NCBI GenBank assembly: GCA_002245855.1
Contig: NOUX01000003.1
Location: 372,001 to 436,000 of the forward strand
Direction: 5' to 3'
From: Sphingobacterium cellulitidis
GTDB lineage: Bacteria; Bacteroidota; Bacteroidia; Sphingobacteriales; Sphingobacteriaceae
Length of the DNA stretch: 64,000 nt
The notes beneath the pieces were generated by a model. The model had not been told where the DNA came from. It did no database searches and saw only the letters and a list, made by a program, of their open reading frames with translations. Of the stretch, positions 52,705 through 63,400 are shown in pieces; position 1 is the first letter of the stretch, and each line of letters opens with the position of its first letter. A program made the translations under genes and the position numbers.

Positions 52705-54027
52705 TTATCTCCATTCAACATTGATAATTTGTTTCAACCACGGAAACTTAATCATATTTAAATTCCAAGGTAAATAGTCCAAAAGCATATCCACTGCTCC
52801 TTTTTCAACTTGAAATGTGATTTTATCCTTATTATAAACCACCTTTCCAGGTCTTTGCAAAAAAGTCTCCCTTAAACCTTCAATGGAAGTACTCTTTAGG
52901 ATCTCCCAATTTGCAATACAAGCCTCAAGCATAGCATCTACCTCTTCCCTTTCAGAAATTGTAAGATCTGCCTCAATCGGAATGGATCGCTTAATAGGAT
53001 AATCACAAATAATTTTAGGAATAACCAATTCATATTCTTTAGCATTTTGTAATCCGGTAACGGCATAATGTAAAAGATAGATGGCTCTCTCTTTCAATTT
53101 TAAGTTGAGAAAAGCTTTCTCTTGCAGCAAGTCCAACCGTCGGAATAATGAAGGTAAAAATGGATGAATCAGTATTAAGCCAACATGAGAAAGGTATAGT
53201 GAACTTTCTAAATCTATTAATTCTCCTGCCACCATATCTTCCAGGATAGAATCTTGAAACTCAACCTCGGTTGAATTATTTTGAATACTAATCAAGTCCA
53301 AGCTTTCTTCGAGTGGTTTTTGGTCCTTATTGAGTCTCAGCGAAATTGCTTCTTCAAAAATTTTTTCCCAAAACTTCTCCCTAGGTCGAAGAATCTTATC
53401 TTGCGCCAGCGAAGAATTCGCATTCCGGGATTTATAATAATCCTTGGTTTTAGACTCAATCAATTGTTCATAAACCGGAGCAATAATTTTAAGTAATCGA
53501 ATTAAAAACTCATCAGAATGTTGCCTGATTACTCTTAGTAAAGAGTTTTGTTGATTTGATAGTTCATTCATAAAATGTTCCAGCACCTCAATGTTTGAGG
53601 AGATGGATTCCAAAACATGATTTTGCCAGTCCTCTGGGATATTTTGTACATTCCAAGGCAAATACCCTTTTTGGATATATGAAATCCATTGATAATAATG
53701 ATGTAAAGCCAAGGACATTAATTCCTTTGGATTTCGCAAAATTTTTGCTTTTAATAACATCACCTCCACTTGCGATGATATTAATTCTTCCAATTTTCCA
53801 TTGATTTGAAAATTGGAAATTTCTTCCAGCGTCAAGTTTCCTAAATCAATAGTTATCGAATCCAACATGATTACCTGATCCTCGGAAGAAAAATTTTGAA
53901 AAATACTATCTAACAAAGGCAATATATAGGTCCAGTATCCATCACTCAACTTTTGTTGAATCAGAAAGCTGTCCATTTTTTGATGGATCTGTACTTCAAT
54001 CCTTTGTTGTTTGATAATATGATTCAT
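52705..54027 (-). CDS. Contractile injection system 'tape measure' family protein
   Basis: A 440-residue protein matching the CIS tape-measure family pattern. The N-terminus NHIIKQQRIEVQIHQKMDSF and LDSITIDLGNLTLEE is typical. The C-terminal block is diagnostic: HVGLILIHPFLPSLFRRL, RAIYLLHYAVTGLQNAKEYEL, REEVDAMLEACIANWEILKS, GLRETFLQRPGKV and LLDYLPWNLNMIKFPWLKQI. It corresponds to the Afp14-like position, between the Afp12-like baseplate gene and the ATPase. At 440 residues it is short for a true length-determining tape measure, so tube length or another role is uncertain. Confidence 0.88.
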   Translation of the reverse strand: MNHIIKQQRIEVQIHQKMDSFLIQQKLSDGYWTYILPLLDSIFQNFSSEDQVIMLDSITIDLGNLTLEEISNFQINGKLEELISSQVEVMLLKAKILRNPKELMSLALHHYYQWISYIQKGYLPWNVQNIPEDWQNHVLESISSNIEVLEHFMNELSNQQNSLLRVIRQHSDEFLIRLLKIIAPVYEQLIESKTKDYYKSRNANSSLAQDKILRPREKFWEKIFEEAISLRLNKDQKPLEESLDLISIQNNSTEVEFQDSILEDMVAGELIDLESSLYLSHVGLILIHPFLPSLFRRLDLLQEKAFLNLKLKERAIYLLHYAVTGLQNAKEYELVIPKIICDYPIKRSIPIEADLTISEREEVDAMLEACIANWEILKSTSIEGLRETFLQRPGKVVYNKDKITFQVEKGAVDMLLDYLPWNLNMIKFPWLKQIINVEWR

Positions 54028-54041
54028 AACCAGCTTTTATT

Positions 54042-57000
54042 TCACTTTCCTAACATTATTTTTTTGATGGCTAGCACATTGACCTTTGGTTGAAACTTCT
54101 TTAGTTCAATTCCATCCCAATGATTAAATATTCTTGAAACATCTATTTTTGCTTTTCTAATCTTTTCAAATACCGATTCTAGAATCGCCATCTCTGTAAT
54201 ATTCTTCGTTTTATAATTTAACTGATCCAAAGAATAACTTATTACCGTTTCCATAACCCTATCCCGTTGAGGCTTATTGAGGACCTTATAATCCTTACTC
54301 GTTAATTTCTTGTTTTCGATAATTTGGATAACAAGAGGTTCCAAATGTGTAAAAGCAATAGTTGGATCAGCCATATAGTTTTGAACCGATTGAATAACTT
54401 TATTCTTGCTCAGTTTTTCAGAGAATTGGTCAATATTGTGTCTATAATTTTGTAAACGTTTATCTTTCAATAAATTAAATTCCCTAGGGTTTCCTTTTTT
54501 CACAAATTTTTGTGCTGGAATAGGCTCTACCTGAACATTTTCGGCTAGTTTTTTTACAACAACATCTTTCTTTATCCCTTCTTTTTTAGCATAATAAACT
54601 TGATTATCGCTATCATCACAGCTTCTAAATTCATACTCTTGAGGATAAGATACCATCCAATTGTATGTACGATTTACTTGGTTCAAGAAATCATCTTGAT
54701 GTCTTAGATCTTGAATCAAACGCGATGATAAACATGGGTTAACAAAAATTTCTTTTTGTATGCAGGGTTTACATTTAACACAGCCTTTTAATTGTTCAAA
54801 ATTCCTTTGGAACAGAAAGTTCTTCAGATCATTAACTATGAAATAAGGATTACAGGTATTTTTCTTAGCAATCCAACGTCTCCAATCTTTATATTTTGAT
54901 TCAAAACAACATAGGTCATGTGGTGCTAGCCAGAGTATTCTGAGCATGACATGCGCCGGAGCTAATCGATATAAAATATCTTCCATGATTAATCGACCAG
55001 TTTCAGAGCGAAACCTCTTGACCCAAGCAGGTAAAATGACCGTCGCGATAAATGAATAGGAATCCTGACCTGGTAAAAAGCAAATATCTTCACTCGTAGA
55101 ACAAGGGTCTGAATGATCCAGTATCCATTTATACCGTAAATTTGGCAATCGGCCTTCATACAAATAATATTGTTCATCATCGCAATCCTCAGGACATCTA
55201 GGTCGCAATAAGATATGCTCTACAGCATGTAAACCTTCAGCATTTGTTAATTGAATAGTCCTCTCCACAGCTTTGCATAGTACCTCAGCAGTTGGATAGC
55301 ATTGAGGGTTATTCGCAACAGACAGCCCATTTATGCGGAGTTCTTCTCTTAATTGTGGAAACCGCAAACGTAAGGCAATTCCAAATGAATTACAGGAACA
55401 ATCAAGAATCGATTGGTAGTTTTCATAATCTTTTAACAACTCATAAGCCATGAACAACCTCAATAATGCATCCTTACAGGAATTCAAAGGGCATACTGTT
55501 TTCCAAGCAACAAAACAATTGGACTCGATTAATTCAACTGAGTTACAGCCACAATTAGGTTGATTATCTTCTTCACATGAATTAAAATCTGGCAACTTAA
55601 TTTCAATACTATATTGATATGAGTTATTGGATGGATTTAATTTTCTGGATATTGGAAAATAACAGAGGAAAAGAGTCAATTTATGTTTAAAAGACTCTAT
55701 ATCACCTTCCGGATTATACGATTGCAGAATAATCTCCCCATCCTTATCTCGCAGATAAATATATTGCTCCTCTATACTATAAAAATTATCTTGAGGTTGG
55801 ATTTCTTCCAATATCTGAAATAATTGCCCACAGGAATCCTCGTTATTTCTGTTCATGATTTTTTTGGCAAATGGATTACCAGATTCATCTTTAAAAATTA
55901 AATAGCCCTGTTCAGAGGAAAATGAGTAGGATTCAAGTTCAACATATTGTTTAAATTTATCAAACAGGTCTAGCTGGATTTGATTTCGTTTTTTAGCGGT
56001 ATCATAAGTACATGGATGGATCAAAAAATCTTCAGCGCAATTCAAATAAAATGAATAGCAGCAATCCGATTGTTTTTGATATTTATGAAAGCCAATTTCG
56101 GATTGTACAGCACAGATAAAGTTTTGCACCCCAGTTTCGCCCCAAGCTTCTTCTTCAGAATAAAATCTATTTGAGCTTTCAGCTAATACCTCCCTTATAT
56201 AAATCCGATATTCTCCAGCTTCATTAGCTAAATGATTACAATCAATGAAAAGATTACCATGGTATTTAATAAGCATTAAAAAGAAATCAAAATCTTTCCA
56301 GGCCCCCTCTGCAGTTTCATACATTTTCAAGCTATGCCAACCTTGTTCTTGATTATCATTTAAGTAGGTTTCGAAATAATATTTATCATCTGACCTCTTA
56401 ATGGGATAAGACATTATCCATTTCACCAAGACTTCTGCTACAGTTCCTTCCTGATAAGAATTCAACTCCTCTTGTGTAACCTTTGGAATAAACACAAGAG
56501 CTGATGAGTTTTGATTATTGATTTCATCATAACTTATGAATGAACCATAATTATTGATCAGGGATGCTTTTTCCAATATATCAAAGAAATTAATCTCAAA
56601 GGCTTCTAATGCTTTTTCTTCATTTTCAAATGCCAAAACACTTTCAAAAAGGATGATTTCCTCTCCAATTGGACCAACATTCTTATAAGCTAGATTATGT
56701 GCTCGGATTTGATATTTGAATCGTACAGATTTAGAGCCATTTACATTGATTTTTTGGATTGCCGGACCTCCGAGGCAGAGTTGCAGATACTTCAATCCTC
56801 TTTTTAGCCATTTCAAAGACTTCATTCTTCCAATTATTGCTTCTTCTTTGGAGAAAAATTGGATTTGATTGTAGGCAATTACATTATCCTTATCCACCAA
56901 TCTATAGACAAATCGAGGTGAATTTTCATTGTACTCCTGTCTGATTGAACTGCTAAATATTTGAGGTTTTTCAGTACTGTTATATTGGGCGATATGTTTT

Positions 57001-60000
57001 TGTACAGATAAGGCCTTCGTTAGATTATCTTCTGATGCTGTCGATTCTGGGGAAAGACTTACCGTTGGTAATTTACTCGCCTTATTTTGTTGGCTTAGCA
57101 TGATAGTGTTTTTGCTTTTCCCAACTTTCAATGAAGGTAATGCTTGTTGAAATACCTGCGCAGCTTTCAATGCATCTTCTTTATACAAGTATTCTTTCGT
57201 ACTACTAAATTGAAAGTTTGCATCAGGTTCAAAGCCCAACTCAAAGTTGAACTTCCAGCCTTTAGGCATGGCTAGTGCCCCTAACTTATAACTCGATTTA
57301 TTGAGGATGCCTAGGATAAGCTCTTGAAGTTCCAAAGCTTCTTTTTCAGTTTCAAACTCCGCATACGAGGTAGCTTCAACCTGGTTATCTTTAACAATAT
57401 TCAATTGAAATTTAGAGTCTATACTAGTTCTTCCAACACTGTAATTAGATTGATCAACTGCTAAAAGTAATACCTGAAGTGCATGACTTTTTGCCTCTTT
57501 ATTACTCTTAAACTCTTTTGTAGGGTAAAATTTAAAGGAATTATTATGGTCTAATAAATCATAGCTAAACTTATCAGGTTTACCAACAATATTGTTATGA
57601 ATATTGATTTTATAATCCTTGGTATCCAAGAATTTAGGAATTTCATTTTCTGAGCTGATTTTTGATAGCTGCAAGATTTTTTTATCGGTAATATCTGATA
57701 AAACCCATTGAGCTGCATCATTCAGTTTTGAGATCGTCTTAAATCCAAAATCTAAGGCAGCAGTTTCGGAGTCATGATTGCTAACCGAACTTCTGATAAC
57801 CTGATCGTCATGATCCAATAATTGAGTTTTATAACCATAGCTACTGATATAAACCTCTTCATTTGGTTTATTGGCAAAAGAACGACTCAATCCTATTCTC
57901 ACCTCATCTGCTTCCTGAGAGGTATCATACTGCTTAAAGAATGAAACAGAGTTTTTAGCATTATAATGGAGAACGACTTCATATTTCTTTTCATGGGGAA
58001 TATACTTAGTCTGTAATTTCTCAGGGTTTGCCAAAGAATTAAATACTAATTGAGCAGCTTCTTCAGCCTCTTTCTGAGAGTCAAAACGTTCTTTTAAGGA
58101 GAAATAGGTTTCATTTCCAATACTTAGATCGACTAAATAGTAATTGTCAATTTGTTCAACCACAAAATTGCAGAGGCTATTTAAACCCTTATTTTCTATT
58201 CCAGCAAGATATTTGGCTTCGATTTCAAAACCAGATATGTTGTCAGATTGCCAATTATTAGCCAAATAATCATACGCTTTGCTACGATTAGCACTTATCT
58301 CATCATAATGGTATAACAAGTTCTCCTTTGCTTGTATTAATAAATCCGCATTATTCTTATACTGATACAAAACATTGTCTGTAAACCTTTCTGCGAATCT
58401 GGCCAATAGATGATTTAGGAAAGTATTTCGGCGAGCATGATACAAATCATTATCCTCAACAATAAGTGCCAAATAAGATTTAAAGGTTGAAATATTAAGT
58501 TCTAATTCAAATGAAACTTGGTTTTCATCAATTATAAAGCTTCTATAATTTTCTTCGAATGATCCTACATAAGAAACAGAATTTAGATGAAGATTTGCTG
58601 CTGAGATTGAATTAAAGCTTATTTTACTAATTAATCCGAACTCATCCGAAGAACCTAAGATGTAATAATATATTTTGCCATTGCTAATCTCAATAAATCC
58701 GACTTCATAGTTATTACTACTAAAATCTTCGATTAACTGATGAATTTCGATTTTCTGTTTGGATAATGAACTAAACTTATATGGGTTTAATGAACTTAAT
58801 TTAGGCTTGTCAGCATGAATCAATTGAATTAAATCTGCTTTTGGAACGACGCGAACCAGAGCATCTCCTTCAATACCTAATTGAGTACTTTGATCGCTGC
58901 CAACGGCAAATCTCAATAAAGTTCCAAGATCTTTTTCATCGGCCAATTTATTGATAAAATAGGTTCTTCTATCCTCAGCATTATCGGAGGAATTCATAGC
59001 GAAGATTTTCCTCAGGTTTTTCAATTGTGATAGATAGCCAGCAAGAATTTGATCAAAGAATAAGAGATAACCCTTTAATTGTAAAGCTTGGGCCTTTCTA
59101 TGATTCGAAACATCATCTGCTAACCCCCCTTCAGAAATTCCGTATACTTTAGGAAAATCCTCTTGAAGAAGATAATAATCGTCCAAATTCTCATAATAAT
59201 TACCATTTGGAATTGGGTAATCCAGGTAAGGAGAACCCTGTTGATAAAGTACTTTCCCAGAATAAGAAAAACTAAGTTTGAAAACGTTTTCAAATTTCGA
59301 TTTATCAAATTCTAATGGAATACCATTTCTCTTAAATTGGATATCAGTACATTTTATGGAGAAATTAGGGACGTTATTTTCAGGGATTTTATATTTCCAT
59401 AAATCGATTTTTTGAAACCAATTATTTTCACAATTATTTAGGGATAATGAGTTTACTGATTTTACTCCTTCAATTTCAAGAATGATCTGATAGAGATCAG
59501 ATAGGTGGATTTCCTTTTTTAGTTTTAGTTCTTCAAGCTCGTCTGAATCAATAAAGCCGTGACTTTCCATCAGGTCATAAGGTCTACCAGCATAAATATC
59601 CTCAATGGACTTGCCTTTATCCAGCAGTTCCTGAAGGGTGTAGAATTTAGGACTAGGGGAAATAAAATCTCTAAGTTTCTGAATAATTTCAGGATAAATT
59701 TTATCAATATCAGCATCTATACCAATTTCTATGGAAGCACAGATCCCTACATCCATTTTGCAAAGGAAATTAAAATCAACGAAGTCCTCACAAAAGTTCC
59801 TATTGGTCATTAATTTGGCTTTGATTCTATTTTTAATTTCCTCTAAATGGTTTGTTTGTTCGGTTTCTGAATCAAAATCTTTATTAATATCTTTTTCTGG
59901 TTCGATTATTACGTGATACAGCCCATTTAAGTAATCTACACATAGGTCATTTTGTGTTGAATGAAGGAATTGATTATTTTCAGAATTACAAAAATCAAAT

Positions 60001-60386
60001 TGATCGGTTGCAATTTCCAGCCAAGCATTTTTGACACCTTCGATATCAATCAATAATTTTCTATAATCCATAATCGTTAAAGGATTACAGGTTAATATCT
60101 GCGCCGGGCTAAAGAAATTATCATCTTTCGATGTATCTAAAGGGTTCCTTGCAAAAAGATCGATACTAGGGAGATTGGTTCTGTATCCGAGATCTAACAA
60201 AGAATAACAAAGTACTTCCAAAATGGTAATTCCTGGATCATGCACGTTATGGTCAGTCCATATTTTCCCTGAAAGCTTGCCAAGGTAGGCAATACCTTCG
60301 GTCCTTAATTTATCAAAATCAAGGTACTCAGGAAAATCAGAATTGTCCTTATTGATCCATTTATTATTTTCTCCGTCGGTTAGCAT
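54042..60386 (-). CDS. Giant Afp12-like baseplate protein of an eCIS
   Basis: A 2114-residue protein. The N-terminus (PEYLDFDKLRTEGIAYLGKL, then DHNVHDPGITILEVLCYSLLDLGYRTNLP, residues about 18-75) is typical of the Afp12-like second baseplate protein in Bacteroidota eCIS. Residues about 745-1420 contain roughly ten 60-100-residue units with the pattern 'beta strands, then S-x-x-F-x-S-x-x-E-A, then helix' (KERFDSQKEAEEAAQLV, KEFKSNKEAKSHALQV, AEFETEKEALELQELI, QFFSKEEAIIGRMKSL). A Cys-rich segment (about 1640-1730, including CNSVELIESNC and RPRCPEDCDDE) follows. It lies between the baseplate-J and tape-measure genes, 15 bp from each. Confidence 0.85.
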   Translation of the reverse strand: MLTDGENNKWINKDNSDFPEYLDFDKLRTEGIAYLGKLSGKIWTDHNVHDPGITILEVLCYSLLDLGYRTNLPSIDLFARNPLDTSKDDNFFSPAQILTCNPLTIMDYRKLLIDIEGVKNAWLEIATDQFDFCNSENNQFLHSTQNDLCVDYLNGLYHVIIEPEKDINKDFDSETEQTNHLEEIKNRIKAKLMTNRNFCEDFVDFNFLCKMDVGICASIEIGIDADIDKIYPEIIQKLRDFISPSPKFYTLQELLDKGKSIEDIYAGRPYDLMESHGFIDSDELEELKLKKEIHLSDLYQIILEIEGVKSVNSLSLNNCENNWFQKIDLWKYKIPENNVPNFSIKCTDIQFKRNGIPLEFDKSKFENVFKLSFSYSGKVLYQQGSPYLDYPIPNGNYYENLDDYYLLQEDFPKVYGISEGGLADDVSNHRKAQALQLKGYLLFFDQILAGYLSQLKNLRKIFAMNSSDNAEDRRTYFINKLADEKDLGTLLRFAVGSDQSTQLGIEGDALVRVVPKADLIQLIHADKPKLSSLNPYKFSSLSKQKIEIHQLIEDFSSNNYEVGFIEISNGKIYYYILGSSDEFGLISKISFNSISAANLHLNSVSYVGSFEENYRSFIIDENQVSFELELNISTFKSYLALIVEDNDLYHARRNTFLNHLLARFAERFTDNVLYQYKNNADLLIQAKENLLYHYDEISANRSKAYDYLANNWQSDNISGFEIEAKYLAGIENKGLNSLCNFVVEQIDNYYLVDLSIGNETYFSLKERFDSQKEAEEAAQLVFNSLANPEKLQTKYIPHEKKYEVVLHYNAKNSVSFFKQYDTSQEADEVRIGLSRSFANKPNEEVYISSYGYKTQLLDHDDQVIRSSVSNHDSETAALDFGFKTISKLNDAAQWVLSDITDKKILQLSKISSENEIPKFLDTKDYKINIHNNIVGKPDKFSYDLLDHNNSFKFYPTKEFKSNKEAKSHALQVLLLAVDQSNYSVGRTSIDSKFQLNIVKDNQVEATSYAEFETEKEALELQELILGILNKSSYKLGALAMPKGWKFNFELGFEPDANFQFSSTKEYLYKEDALKAAQVFQQALPSLKVGKSKNTIMLSQQNKASKLPTVSLSPESTASEDNLTKALSVQKHIAQYNSTEKPQIFSSSIRQEYNENSPRFVYRLVDKDNVIAYNQIQFFSKEEAIIGRMKSLKWLKRGLKYLQLCLGGPAIQKINVNGSKSVRFKYQIRAHNLAYKNVGPIGEEIILFESVLAFENEEKALEAFEINFFDILEKASLINNYGSFISYDEINNQNSSALVFIPKVTQEELNSYQEGTVAEVLVKWIMSYPIKRSDDKYYFETYLNDNQEQGWHSLKMYETAEGAWKDFDFFLMLIKYHGNLFIDCNHLANEAGEYRIYIREVLAESSNRFYSEEEAWGETGVQNFICAVQSEIGFHKYQKQSDCCYSFYLNCAEDFLIHPCTYDTAKKRNQIQLDLFDKFKQYVELESYSFSSEQGYLIFKDESGNPFAKKIMNRNNEDSCGQLFQILEEIQPQDNFYSIEEQYIYLRDKDGEIILQSYNPEGDIESFKHKLTLFLCYFPISRKLNPSNNSYQYSIEIKLPDFNSCEEDNQPNCGCNSVELIESNCFVAWKTVCPLNSCKDALLRLFMAYELLKDYENYQSILDCSCNSFGIALRLRFPQLREELRINGLSVANNPQCYPTAEVLCKAVERTIQLTNAEGLHAVEHILLRPRCPEDCDDEQYYLYEGRLPNLRYKWILDHSDPCSTSEDICFLPGQDSYSFIATVILPAWVKRFRSETGRLIMEDILYRLAPAHVMLRILWLAPHDLCCFESKYKDWRRWIAKKNTCNPYFIVNDLKNFLFQRNFEQLKGCVKCKPCIQKEIFVNPCLSSRLIQDLRHQDDFLNQVNRTYNWMVSYPQEYEFRSCDDSDNQVYYAKKEGIKKDVVVKKLAENVQVEPIPAQKFVKKGNPREFNLLKDKRLQNYRHNIDQFSEKLSKNKVIQSVQNYMADPTIAFTHLEPLVIQIIENKKLTSKDYKVLNKPQRDRVMETVISYSLDQLNYKTKNITEMAILESVFEKIRKAKIDVSRIFNHWDGIELKKFQPKVNVLAIKKIMLGK

Positions 60387-60401
60387 GATATTGTTTTCTA
60401 A

Positions 60402-63400
60402 CTAAGCATTCATATTCTTACAATAATTCTCGATAGGAACCGGTATGTTGTTGCAAGGAATTGCTTCCTTATCACTAGCCCATCGTTCGCAATCTTGCTG
60501 ATCTATTTTTACATCAATATTTCCAGCGATTAGAATAGATCGAGGTGATATAGGACATACAACTTTAGCCGAAGAATTACTTACTGGGGTAAGCTCCGAA
60601 TTATCGATTTCATGTTGCATTTTTATTCCCAATATATAATCGAGGTAGTTCCTGGTCTCCAGAAAACCAACTATATCCGATCGATAAATACACTGCCCAA
60701 AGGTTAATTTATCATATTCACCAATTGCCCAGGGAGCTAAGAACTCGCGCAGGTCTTGTTTTAGTTTTTCCTGATAAAAGGCCTCGTCCATGCCCTGTAA
60801 TAGTTTAACATGGATACAAAAATGAACGGCTTCGTATCGAGGATTCATTATTTTTAGCCTGACAAAAGGAGAACAACATTGTTGAAAATACCGTTGTATA
60901 TTTTCGAGTAGGCTGACAGGCACCTTGGGTTCAAACAATTGGGAGGCTTTTAATTTATTTAAATCAGGAATTACTGCCAGAATAATATATCCGGGAGCCA
61001 TTGGTATATCATTTTCATAGATTCTAGCATCCAATGCAAAACTATGGTTGATACATTTGACTTTAAATAATTCAGGGAAAGCCTCTAAGGCGATACGTTC
61101 ATAATCGAATTTTTGAATAGCCCTACCTTTATGTTTTAAGAGTTCACTAATTCGTATATAGAAATGTCCTTCTTCTTCAGGGATTCTACCAGCATAGGAA
61201 TCATAGGGTTGAGAAACAGATTTGACAGCAGCATCAGCATTCAGCAGTTTAGCTATTGATCCGGCTGGCAACCCTTGGTTCAGACGTAGTTTATCATTTT
61301 CGGCATGATTGGTAAATGTAGCTTGAACAGCTTGGCAGTGAATTCCAATAGTTTCACTGATGGATCGACTATTTTTAGGTACTGAAGCTTTTATCCAAAA
61401 TAAACCTTCTGGTAGAACACTATTATCTGCAGATATATTTCCTGGAATAGCGAATTTAATGATACCGGAAGTTGTTAATCCATGGGTATCATCATCTAAA
61501 ATTTCGAATCCATTTCTCAAATCCTTCCATACATTATTTTCTAAATAATGCCATTCCAAAGCTTGTCTTTCCGCTTCTGAATCCGCGGTAGCTTCTGCCA
61601 ATTGAAACAATACATTAAGATTACTACCAGGAATTAAGTCCTTTATTCCTAAAAACAAAGTTCCTTCATCACAGAAGGTTGGAAATAATGAAGTTCCATT
61701 TTTTAATTGTTCTTTTTTATAAGTTCCGGGAAAAGGATATAAATGAATGATTTCAATATCTTGCATTTCCGCAGTTGCAGAGTAATCTAATTCTAACTTA
61801 CTAATTATAGGGGTCCATGGTTCATTAGGAATAATGGCCTGAACTTTATCATTTTTAATGATAATCTCACGAATTAGCGATATTTTATCCTGTAGGTTTA
61901 CCACATCCCCAGTTAGGTTTCTATTGTTCCAATGACCAAAAACTGGTTCATAGACCGTACCTCGAATATCATCTGCTGGAGAAACGTCAATCGGATTCCC
62001 AAAAACTCCAATTTTAGATATAATCCCCGAAGAAGGGTTATTTACCTTATCAACTACTTGTATTGAAATGTTTTTTGCGGTATCTAAGTCAGCGAGAATA
62101 GTAGCAGTACTGAATACAATTAATCCAGCACTAGGATGATAATAAATGGCATCCTCAAGTTTACTATCGGGCAGCTTTCCTAATGCCATCATCTGACGCG
62201 CTAATACATAGGAATAAACTTTATGACAAAAATCCTGAACCTGAAGATTAATTTTCAAAAACCCATTTCTAAGCCCAGATTCATATTGTTCAATCAAGGG
62301 ATCTGGGGATACAAAGCGTTGATTTAAAGTGAAGAAATCTTTATTTAAATATATACTCTGCGAAAAAACCTTTTCACCATCACAATTAGTACTATTATAA
62401 GGGTCAAATAGCCTTCTATTATGATAAGTTTTTCCTTGAATTATCGCCTGATGAGTTGATAAAGATGCTGATGTGTGCGCATTTTCTTTGACCCATTTTC
62501 CATTCTCCAGAATAGAGAGGTTAATCAGAAATTTATTCTCATCAAGGCCAAATTCAGCTCCATCTTTCAGGTAACCTTTATAATAATCACGAAAACTAAA
62601 TGGTCTATCTTTCCAATTGAATTTAACATGGATGTCATTCCATTTCTTACAGAACAATTCCTGACTACCAATATAAAAATCTGGCCCAATAAGGTTCAAA
62701 GAAGTATTAACATTATCTGACGGAGGATTCTTAATATCAAAATCTATAACTTCTGGACGAACACCAAAAGGATAGATTGGAGCTTTTACATTTTGTAGGC
62801 TTTCACTATTTTGAACAATAATATTCTTCAATCCACAAACGCTGACATCAATTTTTGTAGAGGTAGAATTTGTAAGTCGAATGCTCCGAAAAAAGTGATA
62901 AAGAGACAAGTATTGAATACTTTCTGTTTGTTCTCGGAGGCAAAATAATTTATCATTATTAAACAAGGATTCAACAGGGATTTTCACCCGTTCATCCAAT
63001 AAAACCCTAACTACCGGAGATTTACTGAGAATACCTTCTTTTAGGATTTCATTATCATAGGCCACGATAGATTCCTCCGCCTCGGTTAAGACGGCAGAAA
63101 TCGTAATTTCAAATTCCCCATTACTGTTTATTGGAGATAATGAAATTTGGGCTGGATTTATTGGATCGATCCAAGATTTTGGACCTGAAAATGAAATATT
63201 AAAAGCTTTAATGGGTTTAAAAATATCCTTTAAGAGCTTGATATCTGCTGGTGCAGAAATTAGTTCATGATACTCCCCTTCTGAAATCACCTTCTCAAAT
63301 AACTGCTTATCCAAAAAATGATAACATGAAGTCTGCTTACTAAGTGGGTTATCGTCCCTTAGCACGGATTCCAATTTTTCTTTAAGGTTCTTACTAATTC

